The notes: a model not told the origin generated them from the sequence alone. Positions 1-10,380 are shown, numbered from the stretch's first letter. The stretch: 64,000 nt of DNA from Hemicordylus capensis (GCF_027244095.1 NC_069659.1:347874250-347938249), one strand, 5' to 3'. Translations and numbers: made by a program.

Positions 1-319
1 AAACAAGCCCCACCAAAACACCAAAAATCAGGGGATTGATCAATTCTCTTCAAATTCACTATAGGGGCCCAAACCCACTTCCCTGCATATGTGGCAAGCC
101 AAACTGTCCCTGTGTAATTCAATAGAGCAGAATGTTTATGGACTCAGAGGGCAGTTAACAGACAACCAGGTGATCAAAGCTAATGGAGCTCAGTGGCAAG
201 GAGGGAGAAACAATGGCTTGAACAAAAAGAGCAGGGAATTCTTCAGCTTGAAAAATATCCCCTTAAGACAGTTACAACCTTCCCTGCTTGTGCGGGGGAA
301 AGGTGTCTAAAAGCTCTTT
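1..319. other. No feature recognised
   Basis: I see no gene, RNA or repeat signature here. A short open frame on the plus strand has no recognisable motif. Confidence 0.5.
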
Positions 320-538
320 AGCAATAGCAATAGCACTTACATTTATATACCGCTCTATAGCCAGAGATCTCTAAGCGGTTTACAATGATTTAGCATATTG
401 CCCCCAACATTCTGGGTACTCATTTTACTGACCTCGGAAGGATGGAAGGCTGAGTCAACCTTGAGCCCCTGGTCAGGATCGAACTTGTAACCTTCTGGTT
501 ACAGGGCGGCAGTTTTACCACTGCGCCACTAGGGGCTC
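320..538 (-). mobile_element. tRNA-headed SINE with L2-like tail
   Basis: Read on the minus strand, the element opens with a tRNA-like head. It has an A box (TGGCGCAGTGG) and a B-box-like GTTCGATCCTG. A body with the TCGGAAGG / GTAAAATGAG motifs common in squamate SINEs follows. The tail has the form AAACCGCTTAGAG...GGTATATAAATG and ends in a short ATTGCT repeat. The tail resembles L2-type LINE ends, which suggests L2-dependent movement. The head cannot be a working tRNA gene because it runs straight into the SINE body. Confidence 0.8.
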
Positions 539-1033
539 ATTTAGTTTTCTCACCTGCCATTTCAGAGCTGTGTGTTTCTGAAGGGGAAGGGGCTTGACAC
601 ATTTAAGCTCTTGGTTACCCTCCACCTCAAAATAACATAAGAACAACTGTATGCATGTGAACTATCCTGAAGAACAGAGGGGGGGTTGCATGCTGAATCA
701 GTTAATCTGCCAATCACTGTATGTGCACGCACACAGGGGCGTAACTATAATAGGGCAAGGGGAGACAGTTGTCTGGGGGCCCACTGCCTTGGGGGCCCCC
801 CAGAGGCAAGTCACATGACCAACTCCCCCAGCCGTGCACCCGCCCGGGCTTCCCTCAGTTGTATCCATCCTCCGAAATTGATATGAGTGTTGAGACCTGG
901 AGCTACCAGAACAGCATGTCTTTCTCTAGTACCATTAAAGGACTTGCATCCTCCACAATTTACAAAACCTTTAAAAAAATAATTTAGGATGATGTTCTAT
1001 TGTGGCACATAGGAGATATATATATATTTGCAG

Positions 1034-1079
<46 letters not shown>

Positions 1080-1095
1080 GTATCTATCTATCTAA
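1034..1095 (+). repeat. (TATC)n microsatellite
   Basis: About fifteen TATC units with one interruption (ATGTATC), lying inside DNA inserted into the hAT MITE. A short (TA)n run precedes it at 1018-1027. Confidence 0.95.
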
Positions 1096-1142
1096 ATTTT
1101 ACTAAGCTTTTTGTTACCACTGTTCAGCCTCATTTAAGATTT

Positions 1143-1310
1143 CTTGCCGCTGCCAGTCTGTGTAGACAATCCTGAGCTAGATGGATCAGTGATCTGACAC
1201 GATATAAGGCAGCTTCCTATGTTCCTATGTTCTTAATCCCTGGCAGAATCTCCAGGTAGTGCTGGAGAAACCTGAAACTTTGTGCCTGAAACCTTAGAGC
1301 TGCTGCCAGG
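1143..1310 (+). mobile_element. CR1-tailed SINE fragments
   Basis: 1144-1234 is the shared CR1-derived SINE tail: CTGCCAGTCTGTGTAGACAA, GAGCTAGATGGATC, then the CTATGTTCCTATGTTCTT end. 1237-1310 resembles the body of the tRNA-Ala-headed SINE. Both are truncated and abut each other inside the hAT MITE. Confidence 0.7.
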
Positions 1311-1320
1311 TAATGTCTAC

Positions 1321-1460
1321 CAGGGCTGCTCAACTTCAGCCCTCCCGCAGATGTTGGCCTGTAGCTCCCATGATCCTTGACTATTGGGCACTGTAGCTGG
1401 GGATTATGGGAGTTGTAGTCCAAAAACAGCTGGGGCAGGGGCTAAGGTGGGCAGGCCTAG
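1321..1460. mobile_element. Foldback MITE, CAGGCCTGCTC type
   Basis: The left end is CAGGGCTGCTCAACTTC and the right end is GGGCAGGCCTAG. Between them is an imperfect palindrome built on TGTAGCTCCCATGATCC / GGATTATGGGAGTTGTAG. Better-preserved copies lie at 57298-57714 and 58902-59031. No convincing target duplication is visible for this copy. Confidence 0.7.
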
Positions 1461-1764
1461 ACCTCATTTAAGATTTCATTACTTCATGAGCTAAGCTTCA
1501 GTGGGGGGAGGCCATTTTAAAATCTTGTTTCTGGGCCCACTCCAACCTTGCTACACCCCTGCACGCACACGCCACACAGTCACACAATAAATGAACAACA
1601 TTCACCACCAACAATGAGTTTCATGCCCGTTCCATTTTGCACCTTACGCATCCTCTGAAAGAATCAAAATCCTCACCTCAACCCTGCATTGTTGTTGCCT
1701 GGCAATGGGTCATAAAACATGGGAGGAAACATTTTGGCCCAGCCCTGTGTGTGAATGGGCAATC

Positions 1765-2005
1765 CCCTGCTAAATGGGCAAAGAGGCACTTTTCAAAGTG
1801 ATGAATCTCTTTCTGTTAAGCAGGGGAGGGCAATTGGCCCTATTCAGCCCCAGAACAGCATCCCTCCAGAGACCATTGCTGGCATCTACCTTCTGCTTCT
1901 TTTTAGATTGTAAGCCCTTTGGAGATAGGGGACCTTTTTTTTTTTTTTTTGTAAACCACTTTGAGAATGTTTTGTTGAAACGCAGTATTTACAGTAAGTG
2001 ATAGT
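1765..2005 (+). mobile_element. L2-like LINE/SINE tail fragment
   Basis: The segment matches 8405-8655: TGGGCAAAGAGG, CAGGGG(G)AGGGCAA, TTTCTTTTTAGATTGTAAGC, and a 3' end of the form AAACCACTTTGAGAA...TTGTTGAAACGC. The GTAAACC(A/G)CTTTGAG end is typical of L2-like elements. It has no coding capacity. Confidence 0.65.
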
Positions 2006-2014
2006 AATAGTAAC

Positions 2015-2495
2015 TAGCAGGGCTGGGCGCAGAGCATCTGTGCCTCTAGTTTGCCGCAGCCATTTTCTCTCCACACATACACACCCCGCCTGCCCACCAC
2101 CAGCACTTATTAGCCACCCAGCGGCCCTCCCTCCCACTGGGCGCCTTGGCCCACCATCCCACCACCTCCTCCTGCCCATCGGCTGGCCCAGCACCTCCCG
2201 CCGGCAGCCACCTCTTTTTGCCAGCTGGGCAGCCTGCCGCTTCCTCCCACCGGCCGCCACACTTCCTCCCAGAAGCCAGCCGGCCTTCTGTTTCTTTCTG
2301 CAGTCCAGCCCACCGCTTCCCTCCGGTGGCCACCGCGCTTCCTCCCGATGGCCGGGCAACCCGCTGCCTCCTCCCACGGACCACCGGCCACCATCACTGT
2401 TTTCTTCCCCATCGCTATCCAGGCAGCTGTTCACGAACTCTCGCGAGAGCTGCCACACATGGGATTAGCCACGGGTATGTCTTAGTGAATTATAT
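2015..2495 (-). mobile_element. GC-rich dispersed element with CGCG motif
   Basis: This is a roughly 450-bp GC-rich block with purine/pyrimidine strand bias. The palindrome TCTCGCGAGA sits at 2439-2448 near one end. Read on the minus strand, its start (CACTAAGACATACCC...) resembles the plus-strand start of the block at 11990-12850 (CACTAAGGGCATATG...), and both carry the CGCG-type motif at a similar place. I therefore treat it as a dispersed element rather than a gene. Long open frames on both strands lack domain signatures and follow from the base composition. Confidence 0.45.
2439..2448. promoter_or_regulatory. TCTCGCGAGA (CGCG) element
   Basis: An exact TCTCGCGAGA palindrome. In vertebrates this motif is found in CpG-rich core promoters and is bound by BANP, with Kaiso also reported. 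Whether it is active here is unknown. The corresponding position in the related block at 12032 reads TCTCACGAGA, a CpG-decayed form. Confidence 0.45.
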
Positions 2496-2973
2496 ATAAA
2501 GACAAGCAGCACAAGAAGACCTCATCTCAAACACTGTGCTTTGCAATGGAGGCGGTTCCCAGCACTAGCTGTCAATCATGGATTGCTGTTTTTATCAAGC
2601 ATGGAGAAAGCAAATGACTGTACTTGAATGTGTGAAGCCCTTGGAGATGCTTACCTCATGGGTCCCTAACATACAAAGCCTCTCCACCCCAGCACCAGCT
2701 GCTGCCAAGAATATGCCACACTGGTGTTGAAGGAGAGACTCCAGGCCATTGGAGAGTCCTAGCAGCATGCTGTGCAATCTTTGACTGGCCCTAAGGCATA
2801 TCTTCTGAAAGTCACATATGCAACATACTTGGCCAAGATCATGCAGGCATTTACCCTGAATTGTTTGTTCCATTCCAATCCTATCCTTCATCCTGCTGGC
2901 TCTAAGCCCTTTGTGCCATCACCAGTGGCAATTTATCAATTCCTTTAATACGAATAGACAAATATGAATACCA

Positions 2974-2975
<2 letters not shown>
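2496..2975. other. No gene recognised
   Basis: Moderate GC and no repeat ends or RNA signatures. A 98-codon minus-strand frame has no recognisable motif. Confidence 0.45.
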
Positions 2976-3024
<49 letters not shown>

Positions 3025-3050
3025 CATACACACATACATACACACACACA
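2976..3050 (+). repeat. (CTAT)n microsatellite with CACATA tail
   Basis: About twelve CTAT units followed by (CACATACA)-like repeats. Confidence 0.95.
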
Positions 3051-3277
3051 CAGAGACTACTTTTCAGCAAAAGTTCCCAAAGCAGTTTACATAGCTATAA
3101 ACAAATGAAATGGCACCCTGTCCCCAAAGGGCACTATTTTTCTTTGTCGCTGTGACACTATCTATCAAATAATGGCAACAACCGACTAAAATGATTACAC
3201 ACAACAATGGTTTTTTCTTCAATATGTGCCTTGCAAATAGTACATGACAAATACGAGAAACCTACTTTTCTTTTCAG

Positions 3278-3332
3278 AATGAATCAACCCCCATAATAGC
3301 TGAAGATGATGCCAATGGCTACAGATTCAAAT
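3278..3332 (+). CDS. Candidate 55-bp internal exon, gene unknown
   Basis: A pyrimidine tract ends in TTTTCTTTTCAG at 3277, and the segment is followed by GTAAGA from 3333, giving good acceptor and donor sites. A possible branch point (ATGAC) lies about 30 bp upstream. Only one frame is open through the 55 bp, giving NESTPIIAEDDANGYRFK plus one base. That peptide is not low-complexity and reads like ordinary protein. I do not recognise the family and found no neighbouring exon, so chance remains possible. Confidence 0.35.
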
Positions 3333-5141
3333 GTAAGAAACAAGAAGCACTTACCAGGATGGGTCCTAAGTTCATTCACTCAATCATCACAGGGAGTGAA
3401 GCTTGTATTGATGGTCTTCATGGTCTTTCTGTTGTCAACAGGTCAATGTACTTAGAGCGCAGGGATGGTTTCTTGCAGTCTCAATGATATCTTGCACTGG
3501 CTGCATGGCGATCAGAAATAGCAGCACACGTGCAAACATGGCCATGTATCATTTCTTAGTTTTGTATGTGCATTGAGAAGAATGTCATCTTTGAATGATA
3601 TCTCTTCCCCAGGACAATCAACAGCACCATCAGTCCTCAACTTAAGTCATTCTGAGTTAAGGCAGAGAACTCAAGATGTTTGTAAATTGCCTCCTTGTTT
3701 CAGCTTTACAACACTCCCCACAGGAAGGGAGGTTCTGCTAGACAGCTGTTGGTGCGTGGGCTAGAGGAGGCGACAATGGTGGCTCAGGCTCACATTGTCA
3801 TCCAGACTGGCATTTGTGGCTGTGGAGGGATAGACCCATCCAAGATGTCCCCCTGCTGCCACTGCTGCTTCTTCCATTCCTTTCCCTCCAGTCTCAGTTG
3901 CTGCTGCACTGTGATGGTGAGAAGGAGTCCGCCCAGCTTGTTCTCAGCCCACATGCTGTTGCCTGCCCCCTATCCTTCCTTCTATCTGTTGCCCAGGAGG
4001 AGCAAGGGTGGCTCCAGTAGTTTGCCTCCCCACCTGCCCCCTGTCATTTCTGTTTTAGAAATCTAATATGGGACACACAGCTCTTCCACCCATAAATGCC
4101 CCTTTGCTGCCATGGAGGAGGAGGAGGAGGAGGGAGAGAGAGAGAAATACTCCTCTGAACCTCTCCTCTGTAGAGCTACCCCTTTACTTTGCCTCTTCTG
4201 TGGTCCCCCTCAATATTTTTTCTGGTGCACCCAAAAAGTAAGGTGAGGAGGAGGAGGAAGAGGAGGAGGAGAGGTACCCAGTGAGGAGGAGGTGGAGGTT
4301 ACTCACTTGCCTCCCTTTCTTCCACAGAAAATTGAGGAAGAGCCAAGAAGGGACTTGGAAGGGAGTGGGAGGCAAGAGTGCGCAACTTCCGATTCTCCAC
4401 CATCAGCTTCTCTGCTGCATATCTGCACTTCCATGACTGATACATAACCATCTGTGACAGCAGTAGGGGGAAAGAGGACATCCAGTCATGGTTCATGAAC
4501 CAATCCCCCAATTATAACATTCTTTCCTATGGGAAACTATTTGCAGAGTTAAGTTGTTTCAGGAGCCAATTGTGTTGTAAGTCTGAGAACTTCCTTTATG
4601 GACAATCGAATACCACCTCCATCTGTCAGGATGTGTAGGGCAAATTTCCCTGCAAAGCTCACTGCAGAATGATGAATTCTTTTGGAAGGAGACAGGCATC
4701 TCACCAGACTCACTAAAAATACTTGTATGAAGACCTGTAGAAGCTACCCTCCTTTTCACTGCATCCTCTTGAATTTCTCTTTAATTTGAGTTTTTAATGG
4801 GCACGTGGTTACATGTGTTCTGTGGCAGGTTATCGTTGCCCTCGCATTTGACGTTAACAGTTCAATTAGTTGGCTGTGAAGAGCATCGGCATGAAACTTC
4901 ACTTGCTGCGATGTCTGAGCGAATGAGCTCAAGATTCATCCTGGTACGTGCGTCTTCCTTCTCACATTTGAATATACAGCTTTTGTCACCATCATCTTCA
5001 GCCATTATGTGGGTTGCTTCATTGTGGAAAGGGGGGAAAAAGTAATTTTCTCATAACAATTCGGAAGGCACATAATGAAGAAAAACCAATTGTCGTATGC
5101 AATCATTTCGTTTTTGCCACTATTTGGAATGTATTGTCACA

Positions 5142-5142
<1 letters not shown>
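3333..5142. other. Mostly unique DNA, no gene recognised
   Basis: I see no LINE, SINE or TIR signatures. Short (GGA)n-rich patches lie near 4113-4135 and 4242-4275. The many short open frames have no motifs. Confidence 0.45.

Positions 5143-5175
<33 letters not shown>
5143..5175 (+). repeat. (GA)n microsatellite
   Basis: About sixteen uninterrupted GA units. Confidence 0.95.
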
Positions 5176-5176
<1 letters not shown>

Positions 5177-5755
5177 ACAAATTGAAATAAAGCTTATGAA
5201 TTAATTGATCACCTAATGATTTACAATCATCTTTAATCATCCGTTGCCATCCAAATGGCTTGTTTTAAAACAATATTATTTGCTGGGGACTGTTTTCGGT
5301 CTTCAAGAGTATAGAAACTTTTGAAGAGAAATATCTGAAATTGCCCCAAGGTGACAGAGTGGCATCAGCTGGTTTTCAAGTATACATATCATGTAGATAC
5401 AGTGCAGGGCTGAAGATGTCTTTGTACCTGATGCCGGGTACATTATGCTGCCCCCTCCCCGTTTCTGAAGCAGCGGGGGGGGGTGGCATGGGGCATTCTG
5501 CCACCCTACTGGTGCCGCAATAATGTGATACTTCAGGTGACTGCCTCAAGAGCTGGCCTTGCAGTACCAGGCATGAATTGTCTATTTTGCTAAGCAGGCC
5601 CCACTCTGGTTTCTATTTGAATGGGTGATTACATGGGAGAGTTGTCTGCTGCAAGCTATTATTTATGTATTTATTTATTTATTGTTCAATGTTCAATGTT
5701 CAATACCATCTTCCATAAAACTTAGGAACATAAAATTTAGCTCTTTTTTACTTAC
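5176..5755. other. No gene; possible degraded hAT piece
   Basis: 5404-5580 starts CAGGGCTGAAG and contains GGTGACTGCCTCA, a phrase also found near 36940. It may be an old TIR element, but the ends are unclear. A short (TTTA)n run lies at 5660-5682. Confidence 0.35.
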
Positions 5756-6500
5756 ATAGGAAGCTGCCATATACTGAGTCAGACCATCGGTCCAGGGGCA
5801 TAGCAAGGTTGGAGTGGGCCCAGAGACGAGATTTTAAAATGGGCCCCTCACTGCCTTCCTCTCCTTCTCCTGGCTGGCAGCAGCAAGGCCGGGAAGGAAC
5901 ACAAAGAGCAGGCTCCCAAAATTGGGGATGGTCACAGGCGGGTGGAGGCTCACAGGTGCCTGCGGGGATCTCTCTGTTGCTCTCCTCGCTCCTGCCTGCA
6001 TGTGTCTCTCATGTGTGACACCCAGCCAATGAGAGTGGAGGAGAAGGAGGAGCCTACGCTGGGTAACGAGGCAAAAGGGTGTGGGGGGGAGGAGGAGGGA
6101 GAGAGTGGAGGATATGGCGGCGCGGCACGAAAAAAGAACCATTTTTTCCCAGAAGTAAATTATAATGAATGAAGCCTGGGTGGGCAGGCAGGTGGGGGAG
6201 TCATATGACTTGTCTCTGGGGGCCCCCTCAAGGCAGCGGGGCCCCAGACAACTGTCTCCCCTTGCCCTATTATAGTTACGCTCCTGCGTCGGTCTATCTA
6301 GCTCTGTATTGTCTTCACAGACTGGCAGCAGCTCCTCCAAGGTTGCAGGCAGGAGTTTCTCTCAGCCCTGTCTTGGAGATGCTGCCAGGGAGGGGACTTG
6401 GAACATTCTGATGCTCTTCCCAGAGCGGCTCCATCCCCTGAGGGGAAGATCTTACAGTGCTCACACTTCTAGTCTCCCTTTCATATGCAACCAAGGTGGT
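5756..6500 (-). mobile_element. 5S-headed CR1-tailed SINE, split by MITE
   Basis: On the minus strand, the shared CR1 tail (ACTGAGTCAGACCAT complement) is at 5756-5792 and resumes at 6295. The body and the edge of the 5S-like head extend to about 6498 (CATATGCAACCA complement). A hAT MITE at 5793-6286 interrupts the tail with a near-perfect 8-bp duplication. The 5' part of the head is missing. Confidence 0.85.
5793..6286 (-). mobile_element. hAT-type MITE, long variant (494 bp)
   Basis: This belongs to the same family as 734-1561 and 41804-42147, in the opposite orientation. It begins CAGGGGCATAGCAAGGTTGG and ends with the complement of CAGGAGCGTAACTATAATAG. The target duplication is CATCGGTC / CGTCGGTC (5785-5792 and 6287-6294). 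It has about 150 bp of internal sequence absent from the 344-bp copy. No transposase motifs are visible. Confidence 0.88.
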
Positions 6501-6654
6501 TTACAAAAGTTAATCCAATATAATTCCATTAAAAACAATATTAAAATCAATTAAGACCATAAAACCCCCGAAAAAGCAATAGCCATAAACAACAACATTT
6601 TGTATATAACAAGTATATAACAAAGGGAATCACCTTTAAAGGATAATGATCATT

Positions 6655-6845
6655 TTCCCTTTAGGGGATAGGGAGAATCTCCTTGCATGCAGAAGGTCCC
6701 AGGTTCACTCCCTGGCATTTCCAGTGAAGGCTGGGAGAGACACTCCTGCCTGCAACCTTGGAGAGCCATTGCCAGTCAGTGTAGATAATACTGAGCTAGA
6801 TGGATCAATGGTCTAACTCAGTATAGGGCCGCTTCCTATGTACCT
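6655..6845 (+). mobile_element. tRNA-Ala-headed CR1-tailed SINE
   Basis: The head retains the anticodon-arm-like TTGCATGCAGAAGGTCC and the B-box region GGTTCACTCCCTGGCAT. The common body (GGGAGAGACACTCCTGCCTG) and CR1 tail (GAGCTAGATGGATCAATGG to CTATGT) follow. The A-box region is degraded. Confidence 0.85.
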
Positions 6846-7303
6846 CGCCTCTTGGAAGGGCTGCTTCGAGTAGATATAAAAACAATTATAAAATGCATAG
6901 CATTCCAACACTGTAGGGTTTTGAAAAATCCTCCAGACTCTGTGTGTGTGTTGTTGTTGGGTTTTTTTTTTTAAAAAAACAACAATTTATATTCTGCCTT
7001 TCATTCATTACAGTTTTGCCAGCCAGGCCCCCCCTGATAGGCTGCTCTTGCTTAGCTTGCCAGTCTCAGGGTGACTCTGTCTCTGGAGCCAGTTCAGATG
7101 ATATTCCAAGCAGCCCATCCTAACATGCATGGGGTAAGAGTGTGGGCACAGAGACTCTCCCCACCACCACCCAGTGCTCTGGAACTCAATTACAAGATAA
7201 GGTTCCTCCGTAACATGGTAACCTGCAAATTGAAGGATGATTCTGATGAACCACTTCCTTGCAACTGGGCACTTGTGCAGCAGGCGGGAGGGAGATGTAC
7301 ATA
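6846..7303. other. No gene recognised
   Basis: 6958-7010 looks like a LINE-tail remnant (ATTTATATTCTGCCTTTC on the minus side). The rest has no recognised content. Confidence 0.4.
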
Positions 7304-7602
7304 GGAACATAGGAAGCTGCCATATACTGAGTCAGACCATTGGTCTATCTAGCTCAGGATTGTCTTCACAGACTGGCTGCGGCTTCTCCAAGGTCACAGG
7401 CAGGAATTTATCTCAGCCCTATCTTGGAGATGCTGCCAGAGAGGGAACTTGAAACGTTCTTGCTCTTCCCAGAGCAGTGGCTCCATCTCTTAAGGGGAAT
7501 AGCTTGCAGTGCTCACACTTCTAGTCTCCCATTCATATGCAACCAGGGTGGACCCTGCTTAGCTAAAGGAACAAGTCATGCTTGCTACCACCAGACCAGC
7601 GA
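7304..7602 (-). mobile_element. 5S-headed CR1-tailed SINE
   Basis: A nearly full copy. On the minus strand the head includes TTAGCTAAGCAGGGTC and ATGAATGGGAGACTA, matching boxes A and C of 5S rRNA. A GC-rich linker (CTTCCCAGAGC complement), the common body, and the CR1 tail ending in CCTATGTTCCTATG follow. Confidence 0.9.
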
Positions 7603-7609
7603 CTGAACA

Positions 7610-7676
7610 GGTCCAGAGGATTGAACTAGAAGACTACCAAGGCCCCTTCCAGCTCTAAAATTCTTCAATTCTATCA
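7610..7676 (+). mobile_element. CR1 3'-end fragment
   Basis: GGATTGAACTAGAAGACTAC, then CCCCTTCCAGCTCTAAAATT, then ATTCTATCAG. This is the classic amniote CR1 3' end, with CTCTATGATTCTAT-like terminal repeats. Confidence 0.75.
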
Positions 7677-8404
7677 GTGGGGGCCTCCGGGATTCTGTTA
7701 GGCCCTCTCCCATTACTGTTTACTTTCCCCCTCCCTTCCCTCTTTGCAGCAACTGCCTGTCTTTTCTTTCTCCAGCTAGTTGCTGTTCTTCAGCAGTTTT
7801 GTTGTTGTTGTTTAAACATGCATTGAGGGAGCCTGGGGAAGGCAAAACACATGCAAGCTATTGATAACACTGGCAGAACTATAAATGGACAGACGTGTTT
7901 CATGTACATGGGCCACTTGCTAGCAGGGGCCACTGATCTGTTTCCTCTTCCCCCTGCCCTTGCTCTCCTGCTGTCTCCCCTCACCCCTACCCCCAGAACA
8001 CCACCTCCGCTGCCTCTATGGCAGCCCCTAAGTCTCCAGGGACTTTTACACACAGCAAGCTTCACTGCGGGTTTACTGGGAGGCTTTACTGAGAACTCAC
8101 AGTTATCCCCAAAACCCGAAGCAGATAGTCGATTTTTCTACCCCGTATATAAATTGAGCGACAGTCTAACATGCAGTGAAAAACCCGAATTGTGTGTGAA
8201 CTGCTCCCAGATAACTCACAGGGACTTTGGGGTAAATCTGGCTGATATGTGAATGCACCCCCTCTATTCCGGAGGAGATGCAAGTTAAAGGGCTTTTTAA
8301 AACCCCATGTGAAAAACTTCCTGGAGCCCCAGCAGGCTGCTATGTTTTTCCAGGCCGCGACGCGTTATCAAAACATTATGGTCCAGGGCCAGGCGCCAGG
8401 CCAT
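7677..8404. other. No gene recognised
   Basis: The stretch 8039-8260 has TTTTACACAC and GATATGTGAATGCAC near its edges and may be a decayed TIR element. Nothing here is firm. Confidence 0.35.
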
Positions 8405-8655
8405 GATGTCCCCTAACCTCTGCTAACTGGGCAAAGAGGAACCTTCTTAATATGATGATTCTCTTTATTTAGCAGGGGGAGAGTAACTAGCCCTATCCAC
8501 CCCCAGCACAGTACATTGAGTGACTGCTGCTGGTGTCTACCTTGTATTTCTTTTTAGATTGTGAGCCCTTTGGGGACAGGGAGCCATCTTATCTGTTTAT
8601 TATAAACTGCTTTGGAACCTTTTGTTGAAAAGCGGTATAGAAATTGTTGTTGTTT
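8405..8655 (+). mobile_element. L2-like LINE/SINE tail fragment
   Basis: A better-preserved relative of 1765-2005: CTGGGCAAAGAGG, CAGGGGGAGAGTAAC, TTTCTTTTTAGATTGTGAGC, TTTGGGGACAGGGAGC, then TAAACTGCTTTGG...GCGGTATAGAAAT and (TTG)n. A near-identical tail (GGTATAGAAATTGTTGTTG) recurs at 12449. Confidence 0.7.
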
Positions 8656-9950
8656 ATTCTGTGCAACGGCCGGGCCTACCTTAGCAAGCCTCTGTGGCTC
8701 CTGGAGGCTTAAGAGCCACCATGGAAGCTGGGGACATGGAAGCAGTGGAGGCAGGGGCCTGGTGGCAAGGGGAAAGAGTCAGTAGCTAAGCTGCCATGGA
8801 GGCAGCTGGTGAAGAGGTGGCCACAGGGCCCAGTGGGGGAAAGCTTGGGCCATGGCTGTGGAGGTGGCTGCCAACCTTTGAACACAGGCTACCACCAATG
8901 TTGTTACGCCACTGGTTCATATAGCCACAACACTCCCTCCTCTGAAGCGCTGTCCTTTTCAGCCACCTTGGGTTGCCTAATTATCAAGCTGGTGCTGGCT
9001 GTGACAGATTGGGAGAGAATGGCCGTCCCCAGTTCCACCCCCATGGCCTAGAAAGACCTGGTTCCATCCCAAGCCATGAACTAGATTGGTGGAAGAACGA
9101 GGTGAAGAACGGGTTTGGGCAAGATCAGTCTGAGGTCTCTGGCATGTTCTTTCTGTACTCTAGGAAATGTCAAAAGAACCCATTCATCACGAAGGCCAAG
9201 CCCAGCACTTTCATCATGAGCTTTCTTTCTTAGTCCCAGTGAAAGAGACACCGCTAGAGCTGTGCAAAGGGTGCCTTGGGCACCCACCACACCTTGTAGC
9301 TTGTCTCCATCTGCCTGTGTGCTTAACAAAGCCAGCAGCCTGAAGCGCAGGATATGCTCCTAGGCTAATCTCAGGGAAGCTGGCTGATACCCTGCCAGAA
9401 ACGATAAAGACAAAGAACTTCCGAAACCTAGCCTGCCTTCTTCTTTAGGCTGGGCTCTGCCTCGGGGAGTCCCAATCGCCTTCTCATTGGCAAGGAGACC
9501 TGCCACCCACTTACATTAAACGAGCTGCAGATATTGTAATAAAGATAACTGTGAGTGCTGGGACTCCAGGTTTTGAACTGGGTATCTCCAGGTCTTGCTT
9601 GGTGAGGTCACAGTGTGCTCAGGCCTTGCTGTAGGCACAGAATTGAATGAGGATGTGAAACACTGTGATTGGTAGGAAGAAAGATGCTTCTGGATTGGCC
9701 CAGCCTAGAATAAAAACTAGGAGCCTGATGTTCTGCAGTGGCCCACTCAAGGAAGAAGAACCTTCAGCCTGCTGGATCCAGCACCCAGCAGCTTAGGCCA
9801 GGGACCTTAGGTCTGGATTAGAGTGCTGTCACCCACAGCTGCCTGTACCTGATGCTAGTAAGGCTGAACTGTTAAAACTCTGCCTTCAGAACTGCAGCCC
9901 TAATGCTAATCCTCCCAACCCCATTTACATGGCTGCTTTAAACCAACATA
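8656..9950. other. No gene recognised
   Basis: 8665-8880 is GC-rich and starts with the same phrase as 12487 (TTTATTCTGTGCARCGGCCGG), so the L2-like tail plus GC-rich block may be one older unit. 9540-9900 contains CCAGCCTAGAATAAAAACTA, which resembles a TATA region, but I cannot define an element there. Confidence 0.35.
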
Positions 9951-10240
9951 GGAACATGCCATATACTGAGTCAGACCACAGGTCCATCTAGCTCAGTATT
10001 GTCTACTCTACACAGACTGGCAGCGGCTTCTCCAAGGTTGCAGGCAGGAGTCTCTCTCAGCCCTGTCCTGGAGATGCCAGGGAGGGAACTTGGAACCTAG
10101 ATACTCTTCCCAGATTGGCTCCATCCCCTAAGGGGAATATCTTACAGTGCTCACACATCAGGTCTCCCATTCATATGCAACCAGGGCAGACCCTGCTTAA
10201 CTAAGGGGACAAGTCATGCTTGCAAGACCAGCTCTCCTGG
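9951..10240 (-). mobile_element. 5S-headed CR1-tailed SINE
   Basis: The CR1 tail is at 9951-10010, the common body at 10015-10130, and the 5S-like head at 10160-10240. On the minus strand the head reads TTAGTTAAGCAGGGTCTGCC with ATGAATGGGAGAC. The far 5' end GAGAGCTGGTCTTG is present. Confidence 0.9.
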
Positions 10241-10380
10241 AGTTCAGCCTGGACACGGCTTTTCTTCTGCTCTTGGGGTCCTGGGAACAGTTGAAGCCAT
10301 TCTGGGGATAGAACAGTAGCCTTACTGCGGGGCTCAATGGGCTCCTTCAGGGTTCCTCTGAGGGGGCAACTGAAGGAGGA

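Larger units (their letters stand above)
734..1561 (+). mobile_element. hAT-type MITE with nested insertions
   Basis: The termini are CAGGGGCGTAACTATAATAG on the left and the complement of a CAGGGGTGTAG end on the right. An exact 8-bp target duplication CACGCACA flanks the element (726-733 and 1562-1569), as expected for hAT transposition. The 344-bp copy at 41804-42147 shares both ends. About 480 bp of extra DNA at 988-1461 are later insertions. No transposase frame remains, so it must have relied on an autonomous relative. Confidence 0.9.

Noticed and set aside
1886-2499. Overlapping open frames of 100-190 codons on both strands
   Set aside because: They lie in a GC-rich block with strand bias, are open in several frames at once, and have Pro/Ser/Gly/Arg composition without domains. 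This is a base-composition effect.
9540-9940. Possible further LTR
   Set aside because: An AATAAAAACTA TATA-like word and CCAAT-like words are present, but no TG..CA ends with a duplication could be found.
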